Source: an uncultured Massilia sp.
Lineage (GTDB): Bacteria > Pseudomonadota > Gammaproteobacteria > Burkholderiales > Burkholderiaceae
Direction: 5' to 3'
Length of the DNA stretch: 64,000 bases
Assembly (NCBI GenBank): GCA_946481275.1
Contig: CAMLMV010000001.1
Span: forward strand, 124,001 to 188,000
Shown here: piece by piece, positions 18,320 through 26,751 of the stretch
Position numbering within the stretch: the stretch's first letter is position 1
Layout: each line of letters starts with the position of its first letter
The notes under the pieces: generated by a model
Database searches by the model: none
What the model saw: only the letters and a program-made list of their open reading frames with translations
What the model was told of the DNA's origin: nothing
Made by a program: the position numbers and the translations under genes

Positions 18320-18757
18320 ATGACAACATCATCCAGGCGGTGGATCCAGCTTGCGGCCGCCATCGCGGTCATCGGCGCACTGATCCACGTGGCGGCCATT
18401 GCGGCGGGACCGGCGTGGTATGCGTACTTCGGCGCGCCGTCCGCCGTGGTCGAATCCGCACGCGCCGGCACGTGGCCCGCGCCCGTGGGTGCGCTCGTCA
18501 TCGCGCCGCTGATGGCGACGTGCGCCTGGTATGCCTGCGCGGCGCTGGGCGCGGCGCGCCGTCCGCCGCTGCTGCGCACGGGCCTCGCTACGATGGCCGC
18601 GATCTGCCTCGTGCGCGCACTGCTCCTGCCGCCGCTGGCCGTGTCCCACCCCGAACTGCGCAACACGTTCGAAGTCGTTGCCGCCATCGCCTGGGGACTG
18701 GCGGGCATCGGCTTCGCACTCGGCGTGAAGGCCGCGCGCAGGCCGGGGCTATACTGA
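18320..18757 (+). CDS. Hypothetical inner-membrane protein, four helices
   Basis: A 145-residue protein with four hydrophobic segments (about 9-28, 56-78, 86-107 and 118-137) and short charged ends, suggesting a small four-helix membrane protein. I recognise no family motif with certainty. It is 4 bp upstream of the AraC regulator, so the membrane protein, regulator and arginase-like gene probably form one transcript. Confidence 0.7.
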   Translation: MTTSSRRWIQLAAAIAVIGALIHVAAIAAGPAWYAYFGAPSAVVESARAGTWPAPVGALVIAPLMATCAWYACAALGAARRPPLLRTGLATMAAICLVRALLLPPLAVSHPELRNTFEVVAAIAWGLAGIGFALGVKAARRPGLY

Positions 18758-18761
18758 CGCC

Positions 18762-19523
18762 ATGCACCTGTACCGCGAATTCCCGCCGCATCCCGCGCTG
18801 GCCGGCCACGTGGCCTGCCTGTGGACGAGCCACGCCATTCCCCATGACGGGCCCGTGCGCACGCGCGTGCTGCCGGACAACTGCATCGACATCCTGTGGC
18901 AAGATTCCTCGCCGCTGGGCAAGGTGGCGGGCATGATGTCGCGCCCGCACCATGTCGAGATGCGTGCCCCGGTGCTGACGGTGGCGGTGCGCTTCCTGCC
19001 CGGCGCCGCGCGCGCCTTTGTCGACGTGCCCCTGTCCGAACTGCAGGACGGCCATCCGGTCCTGTCCGACCTGTGGCCGCGCGCCGATGTCCAGGCGCTG
19101 GCGGCGTCGTTGTGGGAACGCGAGCGCACGACGGAAGCGCGGCTCGGCATCATCGAACGCGCCTTGCTCGCGCGGCTGCGCACGCGCGAGCCGGCGCGGG
19201 CGGATGCGCTCGCGCGGGCGGCCGTCCTGCGCCTGGAGGCGAGCGGCGGGGCGGTGCGCGTCGAGGCGCTTGCGGACGGGCTGGGCATCACGCGCCAGCA
19301 CCTCGCATCCCTGTTCCGCGAGCGCGTGGGTCTCTCCGCGAAAACGTTCGCGATGGTGTGCCGTTTCCGCCGCGCGCACGCCGCGCTGCGCGGCCAGGAC
19401 GCCGTCGTGGACTGGGCGCGCCTCGCCGGGGACTGCGGCTACTACGACCAGTCGCATCTCATCCACGCCTTCCGCCAGTTCGCGGACGCGACCCCGGAAA
19501 CCTTCCTGCATACCGTGCCATGA
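18762..19523 (+). CDS. AraC-family transcriptional regulator
   Basis: A 253-residue regulator. The N-terminal half (MHLYREFPPHPALAGHVACL, then LPDNCIDILWQ) matches the effector domain found in many one-component AraC proteins. The C-terminal half carries both helix-turn-helix motifs: VEALADGLGITRQHLASLFR and LAGDCGYYDQSHLIHAFRQF, with TPETF at the end. It overlaps the arginase-like gene by an ATGA, implying coupled translation and probably control of its own unit. The effector is unknown. Confidence 0.9.
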   Translation: MHLYREFPPHPALAGHVACLWTSHAIPHDGPVRTRVLPDNCIDILWQDSSPLGKVAGMMSRPHHVEMRAPVLTVAVRFLPGAARAFVDVPLSELQDGHPVLSDLWPRADVQALAASLWERERTTEARLGIIERALLARLRTREPARADALARAAVLRLEASGGAVRVEALADGLGITRQHLASLFRERVGLSAKTFAMVCRFRRAHAALRGQDAVVDWARLAGDCGYYDQSHLIHAFRQFADATPETFLHTVP

Positions 19524-20410
19524 TCGTTATCGCCGCCCCGTCGAATCTCGGACTCAGGCCCCTGCGCCCCGGCCACGAACCCGGCACGTGGCGCGCGCCC
19601 GCGGCGCTGTTCGACGCCGGCCTGCTCGCCGCCCTGGGCGCCGGCGTCCCCGTCGTCATGCCGCGGCCGTCCTGGAAGCCCGGCCCCGATCCGGGCACGC
19701 GGCTGCGCAACGGCCTCGCGATGCGCGACTTCAACCTCGCACTGGCCGACCACGTGGCGGCGGCGGGCGCGCGCGGCGAATTCGCGTTCGTCGTCGGCGG
19801 CGACCGTTCGATCCTGCTGGGGGCACTGGCGGGCGCGCGGCGGCACGGGCCGCTGTCGCTCGTGCACGTGGATGGCCACAGCGACTTCCGCCACCCGGGC
19901 AACTACGACCCGGACAGCATGCTGGGTGCCGTCGCCGGCATGGATCTCGCGCTGGCCACGGGCCGCGGCGAGGCGCTGATGACGGACTGGCCGGGCGTTG
20001 AATCTCCGCTCGTGCAGGACCGCGACGTCGTCCAGATCGGCGAGCGCGATGGGCGGCGTCCCGACTTCGCCTGGGCGGACGTGAACGACACGGACTTCGA
20101 ACGCATCGACGTGTTCACCGCGAACGAGATCGGTCCGCAGGAGGTGCTGCAACGCACCCGGCACAGGCTGCGCCAGCGCTTCTGGATCCACTTCGACGTC
20201 GACGTGCTTGACGAAGCCGTGATGCCCGCCGTCGACAGTCCGGGTGCGCCGGGCATCGCGCCGGACGACCTGGTGACGATCCTGTCCGGCCTCGTGCCCG
20301 ATCCGCGCTGCGCGGGCATCACGGTGACCGTGTTCGATCCCGACCTCGATCCGGACGGGCGCTACGCGCGCACGCTCGTCGGGCTGCTGGGCAGGCTGCC
20401 GTTCCGCTAG
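19520..20410 (+). CDS. Arginase/ureohydrolase-fold protein with altered metal motif
   Basis: A 296-residue member of the arginase-agmatinase superfamily. The second and third metal motifs are readable as VDGHSDF (about 117) and HFDVDVLDE (about 224). The first, usually GGDHS or GGGH, reads GGDRS here (about 93-97), replacing a manganese-binding His with Arg. The protein may hold a single metal or act on a different substrate, so I do not call it arginase. It starts inside the AraC stop (ATGA) and ends with a 4-bp tail overlap with the next gene. The long upstream frame is a shadow of the AraC gene. Confidence 0.8.
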   Translation: MIVIAAPSNLGLRPLRPGHEPGTWRAPAALFDAGLLAALGAGVPVVMPRPSWKPGPDPGTRLRNGLAMRDFNLALADHVAAAGARGEFAFVVGGDRSILLGALAGARRHGPLSLVHVDGHSDFRHPGNYDPDSMLGAVAGMDLALATGRGEALMTDWPGVESPLVQDRDVVQIGERDGRRPDFAWADVNDTDFERIDVFTANEIGPQEVLQRTRHRLRQRFWIHFDVDVLDEAVMPAVDSPGAPGIAPDDLVTILSGLVPDPRCAGITVTVFDPDLDPDGRYARTLVGLLGRLPFR

Positions 20411-20736
20411 CCGTCCGCGGGCAGCGCGGCGTACCAGTCCGCGTACGGCGTGTTCGCGGCCATGCGCCGGTTGTAATCCGGCGCGCCGTCCGTCCACCAC
20501 ACGGGGCCGCGCTCGCCGAGCGCGCGCTTGGCGGCGTCGACCTCGTCGCGGGCCTGGCGTTCGAGCACCGGGTCACCCGCTTTTTTCGCGACGCCGACCT
20601 GGCGCCGCGCGCGCATCAGCCGGTCCACGAGCGCCTGGCGCGTGGCGGGATCGATGTCCGGATTGCTCATGCGCCACAGGCGGCCCGCGACGACGAAGTA
20701 GCGGCCGTCGGGCGTGACGGGGTGGTGGGTGGGCAT
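20407..20736 (-). CDS. Conserved small hypothetical protein
   Basis: A 109-residue soluble protein starting MPTHHPVTPDGRYFVVAGRLWR. It contains a charged helical middle (RLMRARRQVGVAKKAGDPV) and an aromatic tail (GPVWWTDGAPDYNRR, YADWYAALP). The composition and several Trp/Arg positions recall a widespread proteobacterial hypothetical family that I cannot name. No membrane segment or signal peptide is seen. I take the ATG at 20736 rather than 20754 because it begins the coherent sequence; the ribosome site is poor for both. Confidence 0.7.
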   Translation of the reverse strand: MPTHHPVTPDGRYFVVAGRLWRMSNPDIDPATRQALVDRLMRARRQVGVAKKAGDPVLERQARDEVDAAKRALGERGPVWWTDGAPDYNRRMAANTPYADWYAALPADG

Positions 20737-20836
20737 CGCAATATCTCGTAACACTTGTGAGGAACGGTCTTAACGCCATTTTACAGACGAGCATCTTATT
20801 CTTTGCGCACCCATCCCGGACTTGCAAGGAGATTCT

Positions 20837-21706
20837 ATGCGCGACCATCCACCGGCCGGTTGCCTGGCCAACGAACTCGCCAATAAATTGTCAAGCGGCG
20901 ACGTCAGGTTCACGATCAGCGACGGCCAGGTCACCGGCATCGAACACGTGATCGGCAGCCGGACGATCGCAACGAGCCTGCCCGCCAACGCGACGTTCAC
21001 CGTCGGCACCGGCACCGTGACGGAGACGCTGACCCGCGGCTCGGCCACGGCGACGTTGACCTGGACGGTGGATGCCAGCGACACCGGCCTGTACCACCTG
21101 ACGCAGGAAGTGCGCAGCTTCGACACGACGGCGGCGGACACGCCCACGTACGGCTTCACGGTAACGAACGGCGCGCTGACGGACATGACGCAGACGTTCG
21201 GCACCGCGGGCTGGACCCATACCGTGGCCGTCGCCGAACTGGCCGCGAGCGCGTTCGCGGTGGACGGCAGCACCGTCACGGAAACGGCGATCCGCGGCAA
21301 CACGCTCGAGACGCTGCGGTTCACGACGACGGACGGCACGACGTACAAGCTCGCGTCGGAGACGTTCAGCGTGATCCCGGTCGGCACGGCGGCGACGGCG
21401 CTGGACGTCGAGCCGTACGAACGCATGCGGTTCACGTTCGACGGCGACACGGTCACCGCGGCGCAGAGCGTCAAGGCGGACGGCACGGCGGTCGACGTCC
21501 ACCTGGGCACCACCGTGGCGTATGCCCAGGCGGCCGCGGGCTATGTCGTGGAGACGATCACCCGCGGCAGCCACGCCTACTACGAGGTCTTCCACGACGG
21601 GAACGGCGACGGCATCTACACGGCCGTCGCGCACGGGCAGGGCACGACGGTGGATCTCGTCGGCCTGCAGTCGCAAATCACGGCGCAGATCGACTCGCTG
21701 CTCTGA
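20837..21706 (+). CDS. Hypothetical protein with three tandem beta-rich repeats
   Basis: A 289-residue acidic, Thr/Ala/Gly-rich protein with no signal peptide or membrane helix. It is not recognised. Three imperfect repeats of about 82-92 residues are visible: each opens with an FT-x-DG-x-VT-like strand (near residues 25, 107 and 199) and has a conserved V-x-ET-x-x-RG motif near its middle (62-68, 148-154, 238-244), followed by a hydrophobic strand. The start at 20837 has an ideal AAGGAG site. It stands alone between a convergent-end hypothetical gene and a VOC gene. It could be a surface or binding protein exported without a classical signal, or a cytosolic scaffold. Confidence 0.75.
   Translation: MRDHPPAGCLANELANKLSSGDVRFTISDGQVTGIEHVIGSRTIATSLPANATFTVGTGTVTETLTRGSATATLTWTVDASDTGLYHLTQEVRSFDTTAADTPTYGFTVTNGALTDMTQTFGTAGWTHTVAVAELAASAFAVDGSTVTETAIRGNTLETLRFTTTDGTTYKLASETFSVIPVGTAATALDVEPYERMRFTFDGDTVTAAQSVKADGTAVDVHLGTTVAYAQAAAGYVVETITRGSHAYYEVFHDGNGDGIYTAVAHGQGTTVDLVGLQSQITAQIDSLL
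20906..21670 (+). repeat. Three tandem protein-level repeats (about 82-92 codons each)
   Basis: Within the hypothetical gene, repeat 1 spans about residues 23-104, repeat 2 about 105-196 and repeat 3 about 197-280. They are conserved as protein motifs (FT..DG.VT and V.ET..RG), not as near-identical DNA, so the duplication is old. Boundaries are approximate. Confidence 0.55.
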
Positions 21707-21777
21707 TCCGCTTTCCATTTTTCCAATCCACGACCGCGCGAATCGGGCATCATGGCGCCTTTACGACAGGAGACAAC

Positions 21778-22143
21778 ATGATCAAAGGATTGCGCACCGT
21801 GACTTATCCCGTGGCCGACCTCGGCCGCGCCAAAGCCTGGTTCGCCGACGTGTTCGGCGTCCAGCCTTACTTCGACCAGCCGTTCTACGTCGGTTTCGCG
21901 ATCGGCGGCTTCGAGCTGGGCCTCCTCCCGGACGGCACCCCTGGGACGACCGGCACGACGACGTACTGGGGCGTCGACGACATCGCGGCCGAGGTCGAGC
22001 GCATCGTCGGCCTCGGCGCCACCGTCCACGGGGCGATCCAGGACGTGGGCGAGGGCATCAGGACGGCGGAATTGATCGACCCGTTCGGCAACGTGCTCGG
22101 GCTCATCGAGAATCCGCTGTTCGATCCCGCCGCCGTGAGGTAG
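21778..22143 (+). CDS. VOC-family protein (glyoxalase/dioxygenase fold)
   Basis: A 121-residue single-domain protein of the vicinal oxygen chelate superfamily. It opens MIKGLRTVTYPVADLGRAKAWF, the usual first beta-alpha unit, and closes with the ELIDPFGNVLGLIENP strand pair that carries the last metal-side residues. A good GGAGACAAC site precedes the start. The reaction is unknown; many such proteins bind rather than convert small molecules. It lies tail to tail with the AhpD-like gene with no gap. Confidence 0.85.
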   Translation: MIKGLRTVTYPVADLGRAKAWFADVFGVQPYFDQPFYVGFAIGGFELGLLPDGTPGTTGTTTYWGVDDIAAEVERIVGLGATVHGAIQDVGEGIRTAELIDPFGNVLGLIENPLFDPAAVR

Positions 22144-22608
22144 TTACATGCCGGCCGGCGGCTCGACCGGGATCGGGTTGCGCAGCGACAGGTTGATTGC
22201 ATTCCAGCCCCGGATCACGGCGATCGTATAGCCCAGCTCCGCGATCTCGCCCTCGCTGAAATGCTCGCGCAATGCGGGCCAGGCGGCGTCGGTATCGTCG
22301 CGGTGGGGCAGGGCGTTGACGGCGTCGGCCCAGGCCAGCGCCGCGCGTTCGCGCTCGCTGAAGAACGGCGACTCGCGCCAGGCGGCCACGCTGTTCAGGT
22401 GGCGCGGGTCGGCGCCCTGCTTGATCAGGTCGCGCCAGTGCATGTCCACGCAGACGCCACAGCCGTTCTGCTGCGAGACGCGCAGGTTGACGAGTTCCAC
22501 GAGGCGCGGGCCCAGCGCGCCCTGCTTGACGGTCTGCGACAGGTTGACCATGGCCTTCAGTGCGGATGGGGCCAGGGTGAACAGGTTGATGCGGGCAGCG
22601 TGCGACAT
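22144..22608 (-). CDS. AhpD-like carboxymuconolactone decarboxylase-family protein
   Basis: A 154-residue cytoplasmic protein of the CMD/AhpD family. The redox motif appears as NGCGVCVDMHWRDL (about residues 48-61), with the Cys-x-x-Cys-x-x-x-His used by AhpD alkylhydroperoxidases. The rest is all-helical, including a segment ERERAALAWADAVNAL typical of the family. It probably reduces peroxides or related compounds using a thiol pair. An AAAGGAA site precedes the start. It is alone on its strand. Confidence 0.88.
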   Translation of the reverse strand: MSHAARINLFTLAPSALKAMVNLSQTVKQGALGPRLVELVNLRVSQQNGCGVCVDMHWRDLIKQGADPRHLNSVAAWRESPFFSERERAALAWADAVNALPHRDDTDAAWPALREHFSEGEIAELGYTIAVIRGWNAINLSLRNPIPVEPPAGM

Positions 22609-22702
22609 GATGGTTCCTTTCGAATGGACAGGGTGCGAAATGCAGCCTTCTACTCATTAGACGGAACGGCCCGCGCGTTTGTGACAGGTCCCACAAATTA
22701 TT

Positions 22703-23281
22703 TCATACCGCGTACCGGGCCCGCGAGCTGCGTGCCCGCTCGTGCGGGGCGAACGGGCTGCTGGCGCGGTCCAGCAGGTCGCGCGCCTGGGCCAGCCGTT
22801 TGCGTTCTCCGGCGTCGAGCGGCCGGTCATCGTCCGTCAGCGTGCGGATGACGTGGATCGCGAGCTCCTTCGCCGCGATGTCCTCGGGCAGGCCGGAGCG
22901 CGTGCACAGGCCGTAGGTGCCGGCGAGGAAGTGCTGCCATTCGCTGCGCAGGTGCGCGTCCGTCGCCTCCAGCCCACGCAAGGGCAGTGCGTCCAGCGCC
23001 GCCCGGTAGCGCGCCGCGAACCGCCCGTACGGATCGGGTTCTCCCGCCAGCAGCATGCGCAGCCACTCGACATGGCCTTTCGCAAACCAGTCGAGCGCGT
23101 GCGTCTCCGCATGGTCGCCGAAGAACGACGCGCAATCGATCCGGACCTGCAGCCGGTACGACGGCGCGGGCATCGTGCCGGCGGCCGTGAAGCGGTCGAG
23201 ATGCGCGCCATCCGTGGCGCAGGCCGCGAGCAGCTGCGCGCGGGTGAGGAAGTGGGTGTGCAGGTAGTCGATGAGTTCCAT
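22703..23281 (-). CDS. Hypothetical protein, DUF6058-like
   Basis: A 192-residue soluble protein starting MELIDYLHTHFLTRAQLLAA. The N-terminal helix pair reads like a MerR-style helix-turn-helix without the rest of that family, and the layout recalls DUF6058. Conserved-looking stretches are FGDHAETHALDWFAKGH and GTYGLCTRSGLPEDIAAKE. The function is unknown. The start codon has no good ribosome site, so the true start could differ by a few codons. Confidence 0.65.
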   Translation of the reverse strand: MELIDYLHTHFLTRAQLLAACATDGAHLDRFTAAGTMPAPSYRLQVRIDCASFFGDHAETHALDWFAKGHVEWLRMLLAGEPDPYGRFAARYRAALDALPLRGLEATDAHLRSEWQHFLAGTYGLCTRSGLPEDIAAKELAIHVIRTLTDDDRPLDAGERKRLAQARDLLDRASSPFAPHERARSSRARYAV

Positions 23282-23347
23282 GCACCCATGCTAGCGGAGG
23301 CGTGTGCGCGACGATTCGGCCGCGGCCGAAGCATCGGCGAGATCCGT

Positions 23348-24004
23348 TCAGAAGTCCACGTTGAGTTTGATGCTGAAGCCGTTGCCGTTGGTCCTGGGAC
23401 CCCAGCGCCTTTCCGAGTTGCCGTACCGCTCGTACGCGCCGACGAGCGCGGCATTCCTGCCGAGCTGGTATTGCAGGCCCAGGCTGGCGTACGGACCCAC
23501 GTCGAACTCCCGCGTCCTGCTCCCGCCGATGCCGCTGCGCACGTATTCGCTGTGGGCGACGCCCAGCTTCGCCGTCACCTGCAGCCGCTCGCCGAGCGGC
23601 AGTACGAGCCGGGTGGCCAGGTAGCCGTGGAACCCGTTGGCACCGAGGCCGCCCGCCACGTCGTCCGGGCGCGTGTAATCGGCGAAGTAATGGCCGCGGT
23701 TGATCAGGCCCGTGTAACCGGTTTCGAGCGCCAGGTAGCGTGTGAGGCGGAGGCCGGCAACCAGCTTCGGGTCGGTGCGGTAGGCGCCGAAGGCGCTGCC
23801 GTTGTCGAAGATGCGCGTGGCGCCGCTGCCGGCGACATTGCCGGTGTAGGCGCGCGGCAGCGCCTCGACCTTGAACGGCGGCGCAGGAACGCCCGTCATG
23901 ACATCCACCGGAAGCGGGGCGTCCGCAGGGTCGCCCGGCGCCTGGGCATGGGCGCCGGCGGCGACGGCCAGGGTCGCGGTCAATGCAAGTCGGGTTGCGG
24001 GCAT
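23348..24004 (-). CDS. Outer-membrane beta-barrel protein (OmpA-like barrel, no peptidoglycan domain)
   Basis: A 218-residue protein with a signal peptide (about 1-20) and alternating beta-strands ending in an aromatic C-terminus (SIKLNVDF), the usual signal for outer-membrane insertion. Strands such as YLALETGYTGLINRGHYF and YASLGLQYQLGRNAALVGAY fit an eight-stranded OmpA/OmpW-like barrel. There is no C-terminal OmpA domain. The role is unknown. A GGAGAC site precedes the ATG. Confidence 0.75.
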   Translation of the reverse strand: MPATRLALTATLAVAAGAHAQAPGDPADAPLPVDVMTGVPAPPFKVEALPRAYTGNVAGSGATRIFDNGSAFGAYRTDPKLVAGLRLTRYLALETGYTGLINRGHYFADYTRPDDVAGGLGANGFHGYLATRLVLPLGERLQVTAKLGVAHSEYVRSGIGGSRTREFDVGPYASLGLQYQLGRNAALVGAYERYGNSERRWGPRTNGNGFSIKLNVDF

Positions 24005-24109
24005 GCGGTCTCCGGTGTTGCGCGAACTGTGTCGTGCATCGTGATTCTGTTTTACATTGTCACGATAACACTTTTTTGTTCAAGATTCACGCGGCCCGTG
24101 TCCGCACGG

Positions 24110-24508
24110 TCAGTGCGCCGTGACGAAGCCCGACTCGGCCCCCCAGCGGATCGCGGCCCGGTTCAGCACGACGGCTTCGGCATCCGCCAGCCAGCCGTCG
24201 GCATCCGCGAGGCGCCACATCGCGCCCAGCAGGTTGCGGCGCAGCTCGGGTGATTCCACGTCGTCGAGGAAGGCATCGATCGTGGCGGTGTCCACCTGGA
24301 CGGTGCCATGGTGCGCCGTCGCCAGCAGGTCGTTGCACAGATCGTGCAGGACCGTGTCGAAATCGTCGTCGTCCAGCGCGATGTGGTCCAGGATCCGCGA
24401 CCGGTAGACCGCTTTCAGCTCGCTGAGGGCGACGTTGCCGTCCACGATCATCGTCAGGGCCAGCAGGCGGCCGGCGGCGCGGGGACTGTTCTTGGGGTAT
24501 GAGCGCAT
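24110..24508 (-). CDS. TerB-like protein
   Basis: A 132-residue helical protein resembling the TerB/DjlA N-terminal fold (LTMIVDGNVALSELKAVYR and AMWRLADADGWLADAEAVVLN). TerB domains are acidic, membrane- or metal-associated modules in tellurite resistance and stress systems. It starts 24 bp after the TerC gene, so the two are co-transcribed, which supports the assignment. The open frame continues far upstream within the TerC gene in another reading frame. The ATG at 24508 is chosen for its TCGGAGAACC-type site. Confidence 0.75.
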   Translation of the reverse strand: MRSYPKNSPRAAGRLLALTMIVDGNVALSELKAVYRSRILDHIALDDDDFDTVLHDLCNDLLATAHHGTVQVDTATIDAFLDDVESPELRRNLLGAMWRLADADGWLADAEAVVLNRAAIRWGAESGFVTAH

Positions 24509-24531
24509 TTCAGGTTCTCCGATAAAAGTCG

Positions 24532-25500
24532 TTACTTGGCGTCGTGCTTGCGCGCGACGTACAGGCTGGCGATACAGCTGCCGGCGATGAGCACGGCGAC
24601 GACGGTCAGCGACGCCTGCACCGGCATGTGATACCAGGGCATGATCAGCATCTTCGTGCCGATGAAGGTCAGGACCATCGCCAGGCCGTACTTCAGCAGG
24701 TGGAAGCGGTCCGCCATGTCCACCAGCAGGAAGTACAGGGCACGCAGGCCGAGGATCGCGAACAGGTTCGAGGTAAAGACGATGAACGGGTCCGTCGTGA
24801 TGGCGAAGATCGCCGGGATCGAGTCGACCGCGAAGATCAGGTCCGTCGCCTCGATCAGGATCAGCACGAGGAACAGCGGCGTCACGTAGCGGATGCCGTT
24901 CGCCACCACGAAGAATTTCTCGCCATGGTCGCCTTCCGCCACCCGGAGATGCTTGCGTGCGAAGCGCATGACCGGGCTCTGCTTGACGTCGGGTTCCTTG
25001 TCGGCCGCGACCAGCATGCGCATGCCCGTCAGCAGCAGGAAGGCGCCGAACACGTACAGCACCCAACTGAATTCGCTGACGACCCAGGCGCCCGCGCCGA
25101 TCATGACGGCCCGCATGACGATGGCGCCGAGGACGCCGTAGACCAGCACCCGGCGCTGGTATTGCTGGGGTACCTGGAAGGCCGTGAAGATCATCAGGAA
25201 GACGAAGATGTTGTCGACCGAGAGCGCTTTTTCGATGAGGTAACCGGACAGGAATTCGAGCGCTTTCTGGTCGGCGACGTCGGCACCGACCGTCGACTTG
25301 AGGTACCACCACAGGCCGCCGTTGAACAGCAGCGCCATGCTGACCCATGCGACGGACCACAGGCCCGCTTCCTTCACGCCGACCTTGTGTGCCTTGTTGC
25401 CGCCGAATACGAACAAATCCAGCGCCAGCATGACCAGCACGAATCCGATGAAACCGGCCCACATCGGGCCGCTCGCGATTGTTTCGATTCCGTTCATCAT
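24532..25500 (-). CDS. TerC/Alx-family integral membrane protein
   Basis: A 322-residue inner-membrane protein with about nine helices. Family hallmarks include LALDLFVFGG near the N-terminus, EKALSVDNIFVFLMIFTAF with its intramembrane acidic residues, and ATDLIFAVDSIPAIFAITTDPFIVFTSN. In E. coli the homologue Alx exports manganese under alkaline conditions, and TerC is linked to tellurite resistance and metal loading of exported proteins. No yybP-ykoY riboswitch can fit in the 114-bp upstream gap. It is divergent from NhaR and leads the TerC-TerB pair. Confidence 0.92.
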   Translation of the reverse strand: MMNGIETIASGPMWAGFIGFVLVMLALDLFVFGGNKAHKVGVKEAGLWSVAWVSMALLFNGGLWWYLKSTVGADVADQKALEFLSGYLIEKALSVDNIFVFLMIFTAFQVPQQYQRRVLVYGVLGAIVMRAVMIGAGAWVVSEFSWVLYVFGAFLLLTGMRMLVAADKEPDVKQSPVMRFARKHLRVAEGDHGEKFFVVANGIRYVTPLFLVLILIEATDLIFAVDSIPAIFAITTDPFIVFTSNLFAILGLRALYFLLVDMADRFHLLKYGLAMVLTFIGTKMLIMPWYHMPVQASLTVVAVLIAGSCIASLYVARKHDAK

Positions 25501-25614
25501 TGCCCCCGGTCATTGTTGCCGTTGATTGAGATCTCACTATAGACGCAAGGTAAAGATCGTACCAATCGTGTTATCTTTCACCATTCCTCGGTTTTTTCGA
25601 TGTATTAGGGCGCC

Positions 25615-26517
25615 ATGACGTCACTCAACTACAAGCACCTGCGCTACTTCTGGATGGTGGCGAAGACCGGCAGCATCGCCACCGCCGCCGCACAGCTTCA
25701 CCTGACGCCGCACGCGATCTCGGGGCAGTTGTCCGAGTTCGCGGCCACGCTGGGTGTGCAACTGTTCCGGCGCGCGGGACGCAACCTCGAGCTGACCGAG
25801 GCCGGCCGGCGCATCGCCCGCTCGGCAGAGCAGATTTTCGCCGCCGGGGATGAACTGCTGGAACTCGTGCGCAACAGCCAGCTCGCGTCGCCGCAGCCGT
25901 TTCGTGTCGGGTGCGCCGACTCGGTCTCGAAACTGATCGCGTGCCGGCTCGTGGAACCGGCGCTCAGGCTGGAGGAGCCGGTCAGGCTCGTGTGCCGCGA
26001 GGGGCGGCTGGACAACCTGTTGGCCGATCTCGCCGTCCACCGCCTCGACCTCGTCATCGCGGACCGGACGATCCCCGCGCATTTCAGTGTGCGTGCCTAC
26101 AACCACCTGCTCGGGGAAAGTTCGATGACCGCGTTCGCGACCGTGGACCTGGCGGCACGGCTGGGGACGGATTTTCCGGCGTGCCTGGACGATGCGCCGG
26201 TGCTGTTCCCCGGCGAGGATTTCGCGATCCGGGGCCGGTTATTGCAGTGGCTGGAACGCGGCGACATCCACGTCCACGTCATCGGGGAGTTCGACGACAG
26301 CGCGATGATGCAGGCGTTTGGTCAATCCGGCGCGGGCGTGTTCTTCGCGCCGACGGTCATCGCGGCGCAGGTGTGCGACCAGTACCAGGTCGTCGCGCTC
26401 GGCACGGTCGATGCCGTCGTCGAGCAGGTCTACGCGATCACGACGGAGCGGCGCATGAGCCATCCCGCCACGGTCGCGATCGGCGCGCTCGCGCGGGACA
26501 TGTTGTTCAGGGCTTGA
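25615..26517 (+). CDS. nhaR: NhaR-type LysR regulator
   Basis: A 300-residue LysR-family activator of the NhaR branch. The N-terminal HTH reads LNYKHLRYFWMVAKTGSIAT and LHLTPHAISGQLSEF, the distinctive opening of NhaR proteins that sense sodium and pH and activate the antiporter gene nhaA. No nhaA lies in the window. Instead it is divergent from TerC/Alx, a gene linked to alkaline and metal stress, so control of TerC by this regulator is plausible but inferred. It overlaps the convergent lipoprotein gene by 11 bp. Confidence 0.85.
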   Translation: MTSLNYKHLRYFWMVAKTGSIATAAAQLHLTPHAISGQLSEFAATLGVQLFRRAGRNLELTEAGRRIARSAEQIFAAGDELLELVRNSQLASPQPFRVGCADSVSKLIACRLVEPALRLEEPVRLVCREGRLDNLLADLAVHRLDLVIADRTIPAHFSVRAYNHLLGESSMTAFATVDLAARLGTDFPACLDDAPVLFPGEDFAIRGRLLQWLERGDIHVHVIGEFDDSAMMQAFGQSGAGVFFAPTVIAAQVCDQYQVVALGTVDAVVEQVYAITTERRMSHPATVAIGALARDMLFRA

Positions 26518-26737
26518 TGTGCGGTTGCGTGGCGCCCGGGTTCAGGATCTGGTTGGTGTCGATCTGGTCCTTGTTGATGACCTGGGCGTTACCCGCCGTG
26601 TGACGGCGCGGCAGCATGCTGCCGGTGGGGGGCTCGCGGTCCTCGCGCGAGAGTTGCTGGCCGTCGTTGGTCGGCGCTTCCGCGCAGCCGGCCAGGATGC
26701 ATGCCGCGGCGGCGGCGATCAGGAGGTGTTTCATCAT
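26507..26737 (-). CDS. Small lipoprotein
   Basis: A 76-residue protein with a signal ending in a lipobox (ILAGCAE, Cys at about 18), so it should be lipid-anchored in the envelope. The mature part is short, polar and unstructured-looking (NAQVINKDQIDTNQILNP), with no known domain. A TAAAAGGAC site precedes the double ATG (26737 and 26734). The much longer open frame above it is the shadow of the LysR gene. The function is unknown. Confidence 0.75.
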   Translation of the reverse strand: MMKHLLIAAAAACILAGCAEAPTNDGQQLSREDREPPTGSMLPRRHTAGNAQVINKDQIDTNQILNPGATQPHIKP

Positions 26738-26751
26738 GCTTGGTAGTCCTT

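Noticed and set aside
24110..25537. TerB and TerC as part of a tellurite or phage-resistance island
   Set aside because: No terZ, terA, terD, terE or terW genes are present. GC and codon use match the surroundings, so this looks like an ordinary metal/stress pair.
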